This document shows, piece after piece, positions 24,901-32,584 of a DNA stretch of 40,605 nucleotides. Source of the stretch: Pseudomonadota bacterium. Its GTDB lineage: Bacteria; Myxococcota_A; Bradymonadia; UBA4248. The DNA is taken from positions 1 through 40,605 of the forward strand of contig JAFRYG010000071.1 in the NCBI GenBank assembly GCA_017441205.1, read 5' to 3'. Within the stretch, counting starts at the first letter, position 1, and each line of letters opens with the position of its first letter. The notes under the pieces were generated by a model that had not been told where the DNA came from, made no database searches, and saw only the letters and a list, made by a program, of their open reading frames with translations. A program made the position numbers and the translations under genes.

Positions 24901-25729
24901 ACTCGGCCACATTGTTGTCCAGACAGCGTTTTTCGTGCTCTGCCTCACATTTTTCGACACAGCCTTCAGCGCAGGTATGCGTTTCTGCATCACAATGCTT
25001 GCCGGTGCCGCAATCTTCCTTCTCTTTCCACTCTCCGCAGCCATCGGCGTCCGCTTCGCAGATGAGGATTTTCGTTCCCGAACAGTCGAGTGTTCCCACA
25101 GTACAGGCCGTATCACTGCACTCGTCTTTTTTCGGTTCGCAGTCTTCGTCGCCTTCCTTGCACTCCTGCATGTCCGTGCAATTGTCTATCTTGCCCTCCG
25201 GACAATCTGTACCATCGCCGCATTTGCATTCTCTCCCGGTGTCACAATTGTCTTTATTTCCATCCGGACACGCGGAGCCATCGTCGCATTTGCATTCCGG
25301 TTCGCTTTCGCATTTATCCTTGTTTCCTTCCGGACAATCTGAGCCATCGTCGCATTTGCATTCATCTGCAGCATCACACTTGTCCTTGTTTCCTTCCGGA
25401 CAATCAGAGCCATCGTCGCATTTGCATTCATCTGCGGCATCACACTTGTCCTTGTTTCCTTCCGGACAATCTGAGCCATCGTCGCATTTGCATTCGCCTG
25501 CGGCGTCACACTTGTCCTTTTTGCCATCCGGACACGCGGAGCCATCGTCGCATTTGCATTCGCCCGCGGGGGAGCAATTGTCAATTTTGCCATCCGGACA
25601 CGCGGAGCCATCGTCGCATTTGCATTCCTGGTTTTCGTTGAGATCCAGGCTGCTGTGCCCTACTTCATCTTCACACCCGAACGCCAGCAAAGCGGCTGCA
25701 ATACTCGTCAACACTACGTAGTTTTTCAT
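21989..25729 (-). CDS. Cysteine-rich metallophosphoesterase lipoprotein
   Basis: A 1246-residue lipoprotein starting at ATG 25729 (GGAGG five bases upstream), with lipobox LAFGC (Cys19). Residues 30-185 hold seven near-identical 22-residue units (ECKCDDGSDCPEG..DKC). About seven larger modules with C..TC...GC..W..TAC patterns follow to about 480. A calcineurin-like phosphoesterase domain then shows FLPDTQNY, LGDITN, NGNHDY, TTHNYL and SGHVSG, the metal ligands of this superfamily. The last 400 residues have about seven repeats of the type P.VAM...G.FVVVW.D, probably a beta-propeller. It would hydrolyse phosphate esters at the cell surface; the substrate is unknown. A closely related domain order occurs in large secreted myxobacterial proteins. 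Confidence 0.85.
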   Translation of the reverse strand: MKNYVVLTSIAAALLAFGCEDEVGHSSLDLNENQECKCDDGSACPDGKIDNCSPAGECKCDDGSACPDGKKDKCDAAGECKCDDGSDCPEGNKDKCDAADECKCDDGSDCPEGNKDKCDAADECKCDDGSDCPEGNKDKCESEPECKCDDGSACPDGNKDNCDTGRECKCGDGTDCPEGKIDNCTDMQECKEGDEDCEPKKDECSDTACTVGTLDCSGTKILICEADADGCGEWKEKEDCGTGKHCDAETHTCAEGCVEKCEAEHEKRCLDNNVAECTSDSAGCAEWNMVAACGEDEICNTETKSCDACQKSCEETPKKCTDKGVATCSVGGSGCAVWTETACDGGKRCDPDSFECTDTCKDACTKDAVKCDAQGTYTCGNFDDDECLEWSKPTACAKNKTCDQAGKTCVCKETCKDGETRCNGASVETCSIVDGCPAWKSTACSEGQTCLASTKKCGFACGDPNGETCKPFSIVFLPDTQNYTRSSPVSKARDPKSNRYLDQTEWIRDNKDKYNIKFVMHLGDITNFNLDSEWKVADAAHAVLDKAKIPYLVANGNHDYRDYYDEKTKKYGDIYDGVYSRSRTGFTKYFTDKRFEGKSWFHGYHYGTNSYATFKIGELKFMMISLEFAARKDVVCWAEDEIKKHKDHFVILTTHNYLSRNGANNKKNYSGGPYLPFAANGVSGAALASELVKRHNNIILVASGHVSGAEFHSNTGNTGNTFYEMLVDYQSEKKEVSGGKKSDSCEHSVDAGNGWLRMITIDPKKIKDNGLGRAFSSLGKAKFYDDTKEFYCSEYSKSSNFYTKFPTDSQLTTFDKFHNNHHFKFSLDLSRPLTGEYKISDYSFAAREINATIKGDQTEPAVAMNPDIGSFVAVWKDNSSDEDGKDSKGNVNYDIVARQFYSGGCGKGKQFTINTTTKGNQLSPDVAMDKNGNFVVVWTDDQDGNGVGQIHMRGFDDAGKERIKLATVNTDSKGHQDHPEIAMAPDGRFVVVWEDESQTSGKPQVFVRGFKADGTESFKQFNVSGDPKGTRKSPDVAMASDGSFVVTWADDGDDNNGYQIHARAFNANGTAKGNAFTVNTVGARQQLKPSIGMNAKGTYFIAYEDNSADKSVYAIKVRGYSKDNKQIFADQVIHAAKTTQKSPTICVDNKDNAVVGWFGTSTRTKDKKDFSSPDVQRKTITLKDGKYTVGSVGNVTAIGYTQNSANNIDKIPNVSCADSGRHVFVWSEKLDKGKASEIYGRGFNKI

Positions 25730-25890
25730 ATACGCCTCCCTTGGTTGTTTTTTTTTCAACACTCAAACACACTTTATGGGCGCGCCTATACCAAAACCTT
25801 AGTGATAAATCATCAAAATTAACGGAACATAATTGTTACAGCGTATTGTTATTAATATTTTATACCGGTCATTGGATATTTGTATGCTTC

Positions 25891-25962
25891 GGCTATGCCG
25901 CCCCGGCGGCATACGCCTTCGCAGCATGGCTATGAGGCTGCGAAGCAGCCCATACGCCATGC
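25891..25962 (+). repeat. Array of two intergenic hairpins (variable-stem family)
   Basis: 25891-25917: GGC-TAT-GCCGC against GCGGC-ATA-C-GCC. 25924-25962: GCATGGC-TAT-GAGGCTGC against GCAGCCC-ATA-C-GCCATGC. Both are in plus orientation with the unpaired C. The second ends four bases beyond the tolB stop, so on the minus strand it is the first structure in the mRNA tail. Confidence 0.8.
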
Positions 25963-25966
25963 TCGT

Positions 25967-27442
25967 TTATTGGTGCCACGTCGGCGTTCTCAGCCCCGGA
26001 ATCGGAGACAGCCGCGTCTGCCAGCGACCATCCTGATTCATCAGGTACAGACGTGGCTGCTTGCCGTCGCGCGTGGATTCAAAGACAATGTAGCGTCCAT
26101 CCGGGGCCCAGGAGGGCTCGCGGTTATGGCCCTGATCCTGAGTCAGTCGGGTCACTTCGCCCGTATTCACATTGATGGTGAAGATATCAAAGACGTTGCG
26201 TTCATCGCGGGCCGTAAAGGCAATCAAATCCCCCTTGGGCGACCAGTCCGGGGTTGTGTTGTAGTTCCCGACCCATGTCAGGCGCCGCATGCCGCTGCCA
26301 TCGGCATTAATCATATAGATCTGCGGCTTTCCCGAATAGCTCGAAACAAATGCGAGCCGGCTGCAGTCCGGTGACCAGGACGGCGAGGTCTGAATGGAAT
26401 CCGGCATATCGGTCAGCTGGACCAGATCAGAACCATCGGCATTCATGATGAAGATATTGCTATTTTCTTCGCGAGCCCCCGTAAATGCGATTTTGCCATT
26501 TTTCGAGCAGTAATCCGCGCCCGAAGCCCATCCTTCAAAATCGGTCAGTTTCGTCAGCGTTTTATCGGCATACAAAAAGATGTTGTCGCCTTTTGGAGTG
26601 AGCTGCGTAAAGAGCAGAGAACCGCCCGGCCCCCATTCCGGCATGACGTTGATGGCTTCCGGCAAATCATAAGTTGCGACGCCGTAACCGTCAGTCTCAA
26701 ATGACTTGATCTTTCGGAAATTGTTCTTTCCCTGTGCCGCATAAAGGATTCGCGTCCCGAAAACGCCGTCCGTTCCCGTATAAAAGCCGATCAGTTTATT
26801 GACGAACTCATGGGCAACGGCGCGCACGTTGGCAGGAGTAACTTTGCGATCTCCAAAATTCAGCGGCACGGGAGTTGCGGAATCGATATTGAATACACCA
26901 AATCCGAAGTCAGCATCATGACCGGTTATGGTATAATGAGCCTTAATCAGGACGGAAGCTCCGACGTTGTACCAGCTGTCAAACTGAATGGTCGACGGCG
27001 AAATGCCTTCTTTTGCGGGGTCGACGAGGGCGTACGTTTCGACGGGCATGACTTCAAAGAGTCCGCTCATGTTCAGATCATTGCGGATGACATCGGCGAG
27101 CGTTCTTCCGAGTCCCTCTTCATCAATATTGTCGCCGATTTTCAGGGAATCCGGCACTGCGATGGGAATGCGCACGGGCGGTCCGCCCGGCGTAACGGTA
27201 ATCAGGCTGAGAGGATCGACACCGAGCGATACAGCCTGATCGTTGATCGCCGTTTGTCCGGTATCGGCTGCTCCATCTGTCGCTTTGATGGCCTTTTCGG
27301 AAGCACTCAATGCCGCCAGGGCTGCTTTGTCGGCTGCTTTGTCGGCCGCTTTATCGTTGTCCTTGGGGGCTGCCGAAGCCATTCCCGGGAGGCTTCCCAA
27401 AAGCAGCAGACCGATCATGAGAAAGGGAATTTTTTTCATCAT
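25967..27442 (-). CDS. tolB: TolB-like periplasmic beta-propeller protein (copy 1)
   Basis: A 491-residue secreted protein (signal MMKKIPFLMIGLL ending near MASAAP). An N-terminal TolB domain (VRIPIAVPD..., LADVIRNDLNMSGLFEVM) is followed by WD40-like PD40 repeats (YCSKNGKIAFTG, SPDCSRLAFVSSYSGKPQIYMINADGS, SPKGDLIAFTA). TolB works with Pal and TolA in outer-membrane constriction and stability. It has an unusual Ala/Lys/Asp-rich segment (DKAADKAADKAALAAL) before the TolB domain. The start lies three bases after the pal stop, so the two are surely co-transcribed and probably coupled. It is a diverged paralogue of the TolB two genes upstream. Confidence 0.9.
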   Translation of the reverse strand: MMKKIPFLMIGLLLLGSLPGMASAAPKDNDKAADKAADKAALAALSASEKAIKATDGAADTGQTAINDQAVSLGVDPLSLITVTPGGPPVRIPIAVPDSLKIGDNIDEEGLGRTLADVIRNDLNMSGLFEVMPVETYALVDPAKEGISPSTIQFDSWYNVGASVLIKAHYTITGHDADFGFGVFNIDSATPVPLNFGDRKVTPANVRAVAHEFVNKLIGFYTGTDGVFGTRILYAAQGKNNFRKIKSFETDGYGVATYDLPEAINVMPEWGPGGSLLFTQLTPKGDNIFLYADKTLTKLTDFEGWASGADYCSKNGKIAFTGAREENSNIFIMNADGSDLVQLTDMPDSIQTSPSWSPDCSRLAFVSSYSGKPQIYMINADGSGMRRLTWVGNYNTTPDWSPKGDLIAFTARDERNVFDIFTINVNTGEVTRLTQDQGHNREPSWAPDGRYIVFESTRDGKQPRLYLMNQDGRWQTRLSPIPGLRTPTWHQ

Positions 27443-27445
27443 TGC

Positions 27446-28147
27446 TTATCTTGGAATAAATTCGACGCGTCTGTTGAGGGCATAATCCTGTTCACGCGTG
27501 CCGCTTGAAGCAGGTTTTTCCTTGCCATAGGGAACAACTGACATCCGGGACTTATCAATTCCCATGCTTGATGCATGTTCCTTTACGGCATCGCCGCGCT
27601 TTTGCGAAAGCGCCAGGTTGTATTCAGTTGTTCCTCGTTCATCCGTATGGGCTGCGAGAATGACATTTATTTCCGGTTTGTTTTTCAGGACAGTGACATT
27701 CTCCTGCAGGTCCCTGACGGCCTGTGATGAAAGAAAAGATTCATCAAAATCAAAATAGATGACCTTAAATGAGTCATCAAGCGTTAATTCTCCGGCCCCG
27801 GAAAGTTCGTCCACGACGTTGAGCTTTTGATCGACAGCAGCAACTGCATTTTTGCGCCGTTCACAATCTTCGGCATTCATCTCGGCTTCTTCTTTGGCTT
27901 GTTTGGCCAGGGATTGAGCAAGTCTTGCTTTGGAACGGGCGGTTTCGGTATCACCGGCGGCCTGGGCTTCCTGGGCTTCCTTGAGGGCATTTTGCGCCAA
28001 TGCATAGGTTTCGGCAGCGCATTCTTTGGCATTTCCTGCGCTGTTCATTGCATCAGTTGCATCCTGGAGCAGATCGGCTGCAGGTTGTTTGCTGGCACAG
28101 CCAGCGGTCAATAAGAGGATTCCGAGCGTAAATATAACTTTTTTCAT
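27446..28147 (-). CDS. pal: Peptidoglycan-associated lipoprotein Pal
   Basis: A 233-residue lipoprotein with lipobox LTAGC (Cys17). The C-terminal OmpA-like domain carries the peptidoglycan-binding signature: YFDFDES, AAHTDERGTTEYN, LSQKRG and YGKEKP, ending NRRVEF. Between them lies an Ala/Glu/Lys-rich helix (about 40-110, ALAQNALKEAQEAQ), making it longer than the usual 170-residue Pal. Pal anchors the outer membrane to peptidoglycan and binds TolB. It lies between two tolB genes. No strong Shine-Dalgarno is visible before its ATG. tolQ, tolR and tolA are not in the window. Confidence 0.92.
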   Translation of the reverse strand: MKKVIFTLGILLLTAGCASKQPAADLLQDATDAMNSAGNAKECAAETYALAQNALKEAQEAQAAGDTETARSKARLAQSLAKQAKEEAEMNAEDCERRKNAVAAVDQKLNVVDELSGAGELTLDDSFKVIYFDFDESFLSSQAVRDLQENVTVLKNKPEINVILAAHTDERGTTEYNLALSQKRGDAVKEHASSMGIDKSRMSVVPYGKEKPASSGTREQDYALNRRVEFIPR

Positions 28148-28179
28148 GGCGAGTCTTATTTTTAGTGGTTAGTGGTTAG

Positions 28180-28199
28180 AGACGTTCAGCGGAACGTCT
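28180..28199 (-). repeat. GACGTTC stem-loop between tolB and pal
   Basis: AGACGTTC pairs exactly with GAACGTCT around AGCG, in the 160-base gap between the upstream tolB and pal. It may act as an attenuator or processing site. The same element, GACGTTC..G..AACGTCT.TGCTG, recurs at 39933-39957. A short direct repeat (AGTGGTT twice) precedes it. Confidence 0.5.
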
Positions 28200-28307
28200 G
28201 TGCTGTTGTTATTAGCGAGTAGTTAGTGATTCACGATGCCGAAAAACTACATTCTTCAGCAATCAGCTGGATAATTGCATAACAAACAACTAACAGCGAC
28301 GCATAGT

Positions 28308-29603
28308 TCAATGTCCCCAAACGGGATTTTCGTACCATCCGGAGGTCGTGGCCGCATTCTGTGATTTTCCGTCTGCGGTGGATATATAGATTCGGCTGGA
28401 ACCATCGCGTGTCGAAGAAAATGCCAGATACCGTCCATCCGGAGACCAGGTTGGCTTATCATTTTTGCCCTGCTGCTGCGTGATACGAGTCAGATCGGAA
28501 CCATCGTCACGTATGACAAAAATATCGAGACCGTTGAGTTCATCCCTGGCACTGAAAGCGATCAGTCCTCCTTTTCCCCATGCGGGATTGGTATTATAGT
28601 TTCCGAGCATGGTCAGGCGCGTCACACCGGAACCATCGGCATTCATCGTATATATCTGAGGATTGCCGCCGCGATCCGAAACAAAAGCAATTCTTGAACA
28701 ATCCGGAGACCATGCCGGAGACGTATCGATGGCACTGTTATTTGTCAGACGTCGCTGATCTGAACCATCCGAGGACATGGTATAGATTTCGGCATTGCCG
28801 TCTTTTGACAGCGTCAGTGCGATTCTGCCATTTCCGGCGCAATACGATGCTCCGCTGTTCATGCCGGGGTTAGACGAAATCCGATGACCAGCACCTGCCG
28901 AAACGACGTACAAATCGGGATTGCCCTTGGCGTAGCTCGTCAGCAATATGGAACCGCCAGGTCCCCATTCCGGCAGCATTTCAATGGCATTGGATTTCGA
29001 AACGCGCGAAATACCGCTTCCATCCGTCATCATGGAGACGACTTTTGCAGTTTTTCCTTTGCCATCGCGCGTCACTGCAAGCATGGACTGCCCGAAAAAA
29101 CCGGGTTCACCCGTAAAATACTGGACGACGGCATTGACGAATGCATACACGGGTTTGCGGTAATTATCCGGTGTAACAGCTTTGGGATCATAGGCAATTT
29201 CAATGCGTTTTTTGCCCAGGGTATCGAACAGTCCCATCTCAATGACGAGCGAGTTGCCCGAAAGCTTTGCCTGTGTTTTGACGACCCCGCTCGCGCCGGA
29301 TGCATACCAGTTGTCGTAATTGGTTGCGGCAAGGGTTTCTTTGGTCAGCCCCGGCAAAAATGACCCCGTCGGAACGATATCAAATAATCCGGTCAGCTGC
29401 AGCGTGTGATTGAGCAGTTTGTCAATTTCCGCTGTTGCTGCGCCACCCTCCCCGATTGCAGGAGAAACGGCCAGTGCCAATTTTTGCGCGCCAACCTGAA
29501 CTGTAAAGGCCGTTTCATTTACAGGAACAGGCGTCTGTCCAAAGGCGGAACTACCGACAAACGTCAGGGACAGAACGAGCGCTGCTGTCAAATACTGATT
29601 CAT
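28308..29603 (-). CDS. tolB: TolB-like periplasmic beta-propeller protein (copy 2)
   Basis: A 431-residue secreted protein starting at ATG 29603, chosen because GGAGG lies four bases upstream and a signal peptide (MNQYLTAALVLSLTF...SSAFG) begins there. The TolB N-domain (FTVQVGAQKLALAVSP, HTLQLTGLFDIVPTGS) is followed by at least four propeller repeats (SPDCSRIAFVSDRGGNPQIYTMNADGS, SPDGRYLAFSSTRDG). It is the first gene of the tolB-pal-tolB set. Most genomes have a single tolB; here the two copies keep the same domain order but are clearly diverged, so they may bind different partners. A candidate promoter lies at 29655-29682. Confidence 0.9.
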   Translation of the reverse strand: MNQYLTAALVLSLTFVGSSAFGQTPVPVNETAFTVQVGAQKLALAVSPAIGEGGAATAEIDKLLNHTLQLTGLFDIVPTGSFLPGLTKETLAATNYDNWYASGASGVVKTQAKLSGNSLVIEMGLFDTLGKKRIEIAYDPKAVTPDNYRKPVYAFVNAVVQYFTGEPGFFGQSMLAVTRDGKGKTAKVVSMMTDGSGISRVSKSNAIEMLPEWGPGGSILLTSYAKGNPDLYVVSAGAGHRISSNPGMNSGASYCAGNGRIALTLSKDGNAEIYTMSSDGSDQRRLTNNSAIDTSPAWSPDCSRIAFVSDRGGNPQIYTMNADGSGVTRLTMLGNYNTNPAWGKGGLIAFSARDELNGLDIFVIRDDGSDLTRITQQQGKNDKPTWSPDGRYLAFSSTRDGSSRIYISTADGKSQNAATTSGWYENPVWGH

Positions 29604-29654
29604 AAAGCCTCCGTGCGTGCGTACAACATCTGCCATCCATGGCAAACTCTGGGA

Positions 29655-29682
29655 ATCATAACGTTATTCCCGAAAAATGCAA
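29655..29682 (-). promoter_or_regulatory. Candidate sigma-70 promoter for tolB-pal-tolB
   Basis: Minus-strand TTGCAT (29677-29682) and TATGAT (29655-29660) are separated by 16 bases, about 50 bases before the tolB start. The palindrome ATAACGTTAT (29658-29667) overlaps the -10, and the same palindrome recurs at 29843-29852, a possible pair of operators. Seen by eye only. Confidence 0.45.
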
Positions 29683-29840
29683 TTATGTGGGGAATGGTCT
29701 TTTTCCGGATAAAACCAGTTCAGACACAGTTCATAAAAAAATCGTCAGCCAAAGTGAAACAAAGTCTTTCTGGATGGCATCATTAAGTGAAGGAATGATC
29801 CTTCCTTTTGGTAAGGAGGCGCATGTACCCATCCGGATTC

Positions 29841-29854
29841 ATATAACGTTATAT
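29841..29854. promoter_or_regulatory. Palindrome ATATAACGTTATAT
   Basis: A perfect 14-base palindrome 185 bases upstream of the one overlapping the tolB promoter. The core ATAACGTTAT is identical. The pair may bind one regulator. The stretch 29861-30074 shows no other feature I can support. Confidence 0.35.
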
Positions 29855-30074
29855 TTTCCGACATAATGTACGGACGACCGAGGGACATGGTTACAGTATT
29901 AAGCTGCCGGACGCGGGGCATAATGCTGAAGTACCGTACATGCCAGGCACATCGGGATGCTTTTTTTACGGCGTTTATCGCCGGAAAGGGAGCAGTGTGT
30001 CAAAGTCGTGCGAATTCAGGGTAGGGCGCAGGCTGGCGGGTGGGAGACAGGGAGAATACCCAAATGTAGGGCCG

Positions 30075-30222
30075 ACCGTGTACTCACTCGAAATCGAGGT
30101 TCAGGCTGAGGAGCTGGGGCTAAATGCTGCAACCGTGTACTCACTCGAAATCGAGGTTCAGGCTGAGGAGCTGGGGCTAAATGCTGCAACCGTGTACTCA
30201 CTCGAAATCGAGGTTCAAGCTG
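30075..30222 (+). repeat. 57-bp tandem repeat, about 2.6 copies
   Basis: Copies start at 30075, 30132 and 30189 with ACCGTGTACTCACTCG; two complete copies are identical and the third ends after TTCAAGCTG. Each unit has the small palindrome CTCGAAATCGAG. The period is a multiple of three, so an open frame runs through it (VYSLEIEVQAEELGLNAAT), but no start signal or family supports a gene. It sits in the gap between tolB and the DsbA-like gene, next to a hairpin array. Confidence 0.85.
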
Positions 30223-30239
30223 GGGACCAGAAGTGCGCA

Positions 30240-30355
30240 GCCAGGCGTATTGCATTGCAATAGCCTGGCCCCAAAAAAGAAAACGCCGCGTATGCAGCAT
30301 GCATAGCGGCGTTCAATGCGAGCCGTAAATGTGCAGCTAAACTGCACATTTAGGC
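30240..30355 (-). repeat. Array of three intergenic hairpins (variable-stem family)
   Basis: 30240-30269: GCCAGGC-G-TAT-TGCA against TGCA-ATA-GCCTGGC. 30282-30313: AACGCCGC-G-TAT-GCA against TGC-ATA-GCGGCGTT. 30322-30355: GCC-G-TAAATGTGCAG against CTGCACATTTA-GGC, a variant with TAA/TTA in place of TAT/ATA. All have the unpaired G (minus orientation). The array lies just past the stop of the three-domain DsbA gene. Confidence 0.8.
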
Positions 30356-30364
30356 GAAGCCTGA

Positions 30365-32278
30365 TTATTTACCGGCTTCGGCGAGAGCGGCATCGATTTC
30401 TTTCTTGAAGTTATCGATGGGCTGAGCACCGACGAACAGTTTGCCGTTGATGACGAACGAAGGCGTACCGGAGATACCAGCGCCCTGACCGGCTTTGACA
30501 TCAGCTTCGACGGCGGCTTTGTAGGTGTTGTCATTGAGAGCTTTTTCGAGAGCGGCTGCATCGAGGCCAACTTCCGTTGCATATTTCTTGAGGTCTTCGA
30601 TGCCGAGGGCCTGCTGATTGGCGAACATCTTCTCGTGCATTTCCCAGAATTTGCCGTTGGCATGTGCGAACAGAGCAGCTTCAGCAGCTTTCTGAGCTTT
30701 GTCGTGGAACCCAAGCGGGAACTGTTTGAAGACGACTTTGATTTTGCCAGCGTATGCAGGATCTTCCATGAGCTGTTTGATCGTGGGTTCAACACGGCTG
30801 CAGAACGGGCACTGGAATTCGCTGAACTGAATCAGGGTAACGGGGGCATCAGCGGCACCTTTGAAGGGAGCACCAGCGATATCAATGACGATAGGAGCAG
30901 CTTTGGGAACAGGATTGTCCTTGATGATCTGCTCATAGAGGTCATTGCCGCCCATACCTTTCTTGATGTAGGGATCAGCAGCATTGAGTTCTTTGTCGAG
31001 AGCGCTCTGGAAAGCAGTGATCGGCTGAGCACCGCTCAGGAGGGTACCATTGAAGAAGAAGTGCGGTGTACCACGAACGCCAGCATCTGTACCGGCTTTG
31101 ACGTCGGCTTCGACGATCTTGATGACGGCATCGCTGTCCATATCGGCTGTGAATTTGGCTTCATCGAGGCCGAGTTCCTTGGCATAGCCGATCAGGTGAT
31201 CGCGGTCGATTTCTTTCTGATTGGCGAACAGTTTGTCATAGTATTCCCAGAATTTGCCCTGGATCTTGGCTGCTTCGGCGGCCTGGTGGGCGAGTTTCGC
31301 GTTCTTGTGGAACGAGAGGGGATAGTGACGGAAAACGACACGAACTTTACCGGGGTTCTTTTCGAGGAGTTCATGGATCGTGGTGTTGGCACGGCTGCAG
31401 AACGGGCATTCGAAATCGGTGAATTCGACGAGGGTGACAGGAGCGTTGGCATCGCCGAGGATCGGGGCATTGGTCAGGTCAACGTGGACACGGCCGGCCG
31501 GAGCTTCTTCTTCTTCGGGTTCATCAGCTTTGGGTTTCGGAGCTGTTTTGACGAGTTCCTGATAGAGAGCTTCACCGGAGAGATTCTTGGCTTTTGCAAC
31601 TTCATCAGCACGTTTGATTTCCTGGTCGATGACTTTCTTGAAGTTATCGAGAGGCTGGGCACCGACGAAAGCAACACCGTTGATCAGGAAGGAAGGTGTG
31701 CCGCCAATGCCATAAGGCTTGCCGTCTTCCATACCTTTGTTGATGAGTTTTTCGGTTGCGGGATCATTCATATCAGCTTCGAAACGGGCTTCATCAAGAC
31801 CGAGTTCTTTGGCTTTGGATTTGAAGAAATCAACCGAAAGACCTTTCTGGTTGGCAAAGAGAGCATCGTGCATTTCCCAGTGTTTGCCCTGTTTGTGAGC
31901 TGCGACTGCGGCTTTGGCTGCCGGCATGGCATTCGTGTGGAATGGAAGCGGGTTGTTGATGAAAGCAACGCGGACATCGTTCGGATAGGCTTTCAGAATT
32001 TCGGCAATTGTCGGTTCTACACGGCTGCAATAAGGGCATTCATAATCGCTGAATTCAATAATGGTAACTTTTGCGTCCTTATTGCCTTTCATGGGAAGCG
32101 CACCGATCTGGAAAATCAATGGCGCATTCATGTCCACTGCAACAGCCTGAGGGGCAGCAGCTTCAACCACGGGAGCCTGCTGTGGTTCCGGTTGAGTTGT
32201 TTTTTTGCAACCAGTTAATCCCAAAAGAATCACGGTAGCCATCACAATCAGAGTACGCTTCGTGTTTAACATAGACAT
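30365..32278 (-). CDS. Lipoprotein with three tandem DsbA-like thioredoxin domains
   Basis: A 637-residue lipoprotein (lipobox LTGC, Cys24) made of three DsbA/Thioredoxin_4-type domains. Active-site motifs are CPYC at 81-84, CPFC at 291-294 and CPFC at 490-493. Each is followed at about 110 residues by a cis-Pro loop (GTPSF, GTPHF, GTPSF) and a conserved FVGAQP/LSGAQP strand. The linkers carry charged or Pro-rich stretches (PKADEPEEEEAP). All three keep both cysteines, so all could be redox-active, acting as thiol oxidases or isomerases in the periplasm. That fits a genome full of secreted cysteine-rich proteins. DsbA family proteins normally have one such domain. ATG 32272, two codons in, is an equally good start. 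Confidence 0.9.
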   Translation of the reverse strand: MSMLNTKRTLIVMATVILLGLTGCKKTTQPEPQQAPVVEAAAPQAVAVDMNAPLIFQIGALPMKGNKDAKVTIIEFSDYECPYCSRVEPTIAEILKAYPNDVRVAFINNPLPFHTNAMPAAKAAVAAHKQGKHWEMHDALFANQKGLSVDFFKSKAKELGLDEARFEADMNDPATEKLINKGMEDGKPYGIGGTPSFLINGVAFVGAQPLDNFKKVIDQEIKRADEVAKAKNLSGEALYQELVKTAPKPKADEPEEEEAPAGRVHVDLTNAPILGDANAPVTLVEFTDFECPFCSRANTTIHELLEKNPGKVRVVFRHYPLSFHKNAKLAHQAAEAAKIQGKFWEYYDKLFANQKEIDRDHLIGYAKELGLDEAKFTADMDSDAVIKIVEADVKAGTDAGVRGTPHFFFNGTLLSGAQPITAFQSALDKELNAADPYIKKGMGGNDLYEQIIKDNPVPKAAPIVIDIAGAPFKGAADAPVTLIQFSEFQCPFCSRVEPTIKQLMEDPAYAGKIKVVFKQFPLGFHDKAQKAAEAALFAHANGKFWEMHEKMFANQQALGIEDLKKYATEVGLDAAALEKALNDNTYKAAVEADVKAGQGAGISGTPSFVINGKLFVGAQPIDNFKKEIDAALAEAGK

Positions 32279-32532
32279 CCTTTAAACTCCTAAAAAAAGT
32301 GAGGATCCTTACCTCATGTTGAGGATTTCCCCCTAAAATCAAACTCTTCTTTGTATTGGTTTTACACCAATTCTCACTCGCATGCCCATACTGAGCACCA
32401 AAATTGGCCGCCTTTTACGCGAATCAGCGCAGAAACGCAAGCACGAATAAAGACGCGCGGAGCTGCTTATTAAACGCATTTACGTTTTTTACGCAACTAT
32501 TTTTATGATGCATCACAATTTCCACGAATAGA

Positions 32533-32562
32533 ACAGCCCGTTCTTCGTATGGAACAGGCTGT
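32533..32562 (-). terminator. Stem-loop after clpB
   Basis: ACAGCC-C-GTTC pairs with GAAC-A-GGCTGT around an eight-base loop, about 20 bases past the clpB stop. The run of T is weak on the minus strand, but position and stem favour termination or mRNA end protection. The rest of 32279-32584 holds only the upstream region of the DsbA-like gene. Confidence 0.5.
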
Positions 32563-32584
32563 CATTGTGTTTTATTTCTTAGTA

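Noticed and set aside
25186..25611. Frames with periodic residues within the 5' part of the metallophosphoesterase gene
   Set aside because: These are shadows of the ECKCDDGSDCPEG repeat in other frames; the cysteine-rich frame has the lipobox and start site.
29940..30263. Frame through the 57-bp tandem repeat (VYSLEIEVQAEELGLNAAT)
   Set aside because: It stays open because the period is a multiple of three. There is no plausible start signal and flanking residues are not protein-like.
30635..32218. 527-codon plus-strand frame opposite the three-domain DsbA gene
   Set aside because: The opposite strand has signal peptide, lipobox and three CxxC domains. The long antisense frame is a by-product of GC-rich third positions.
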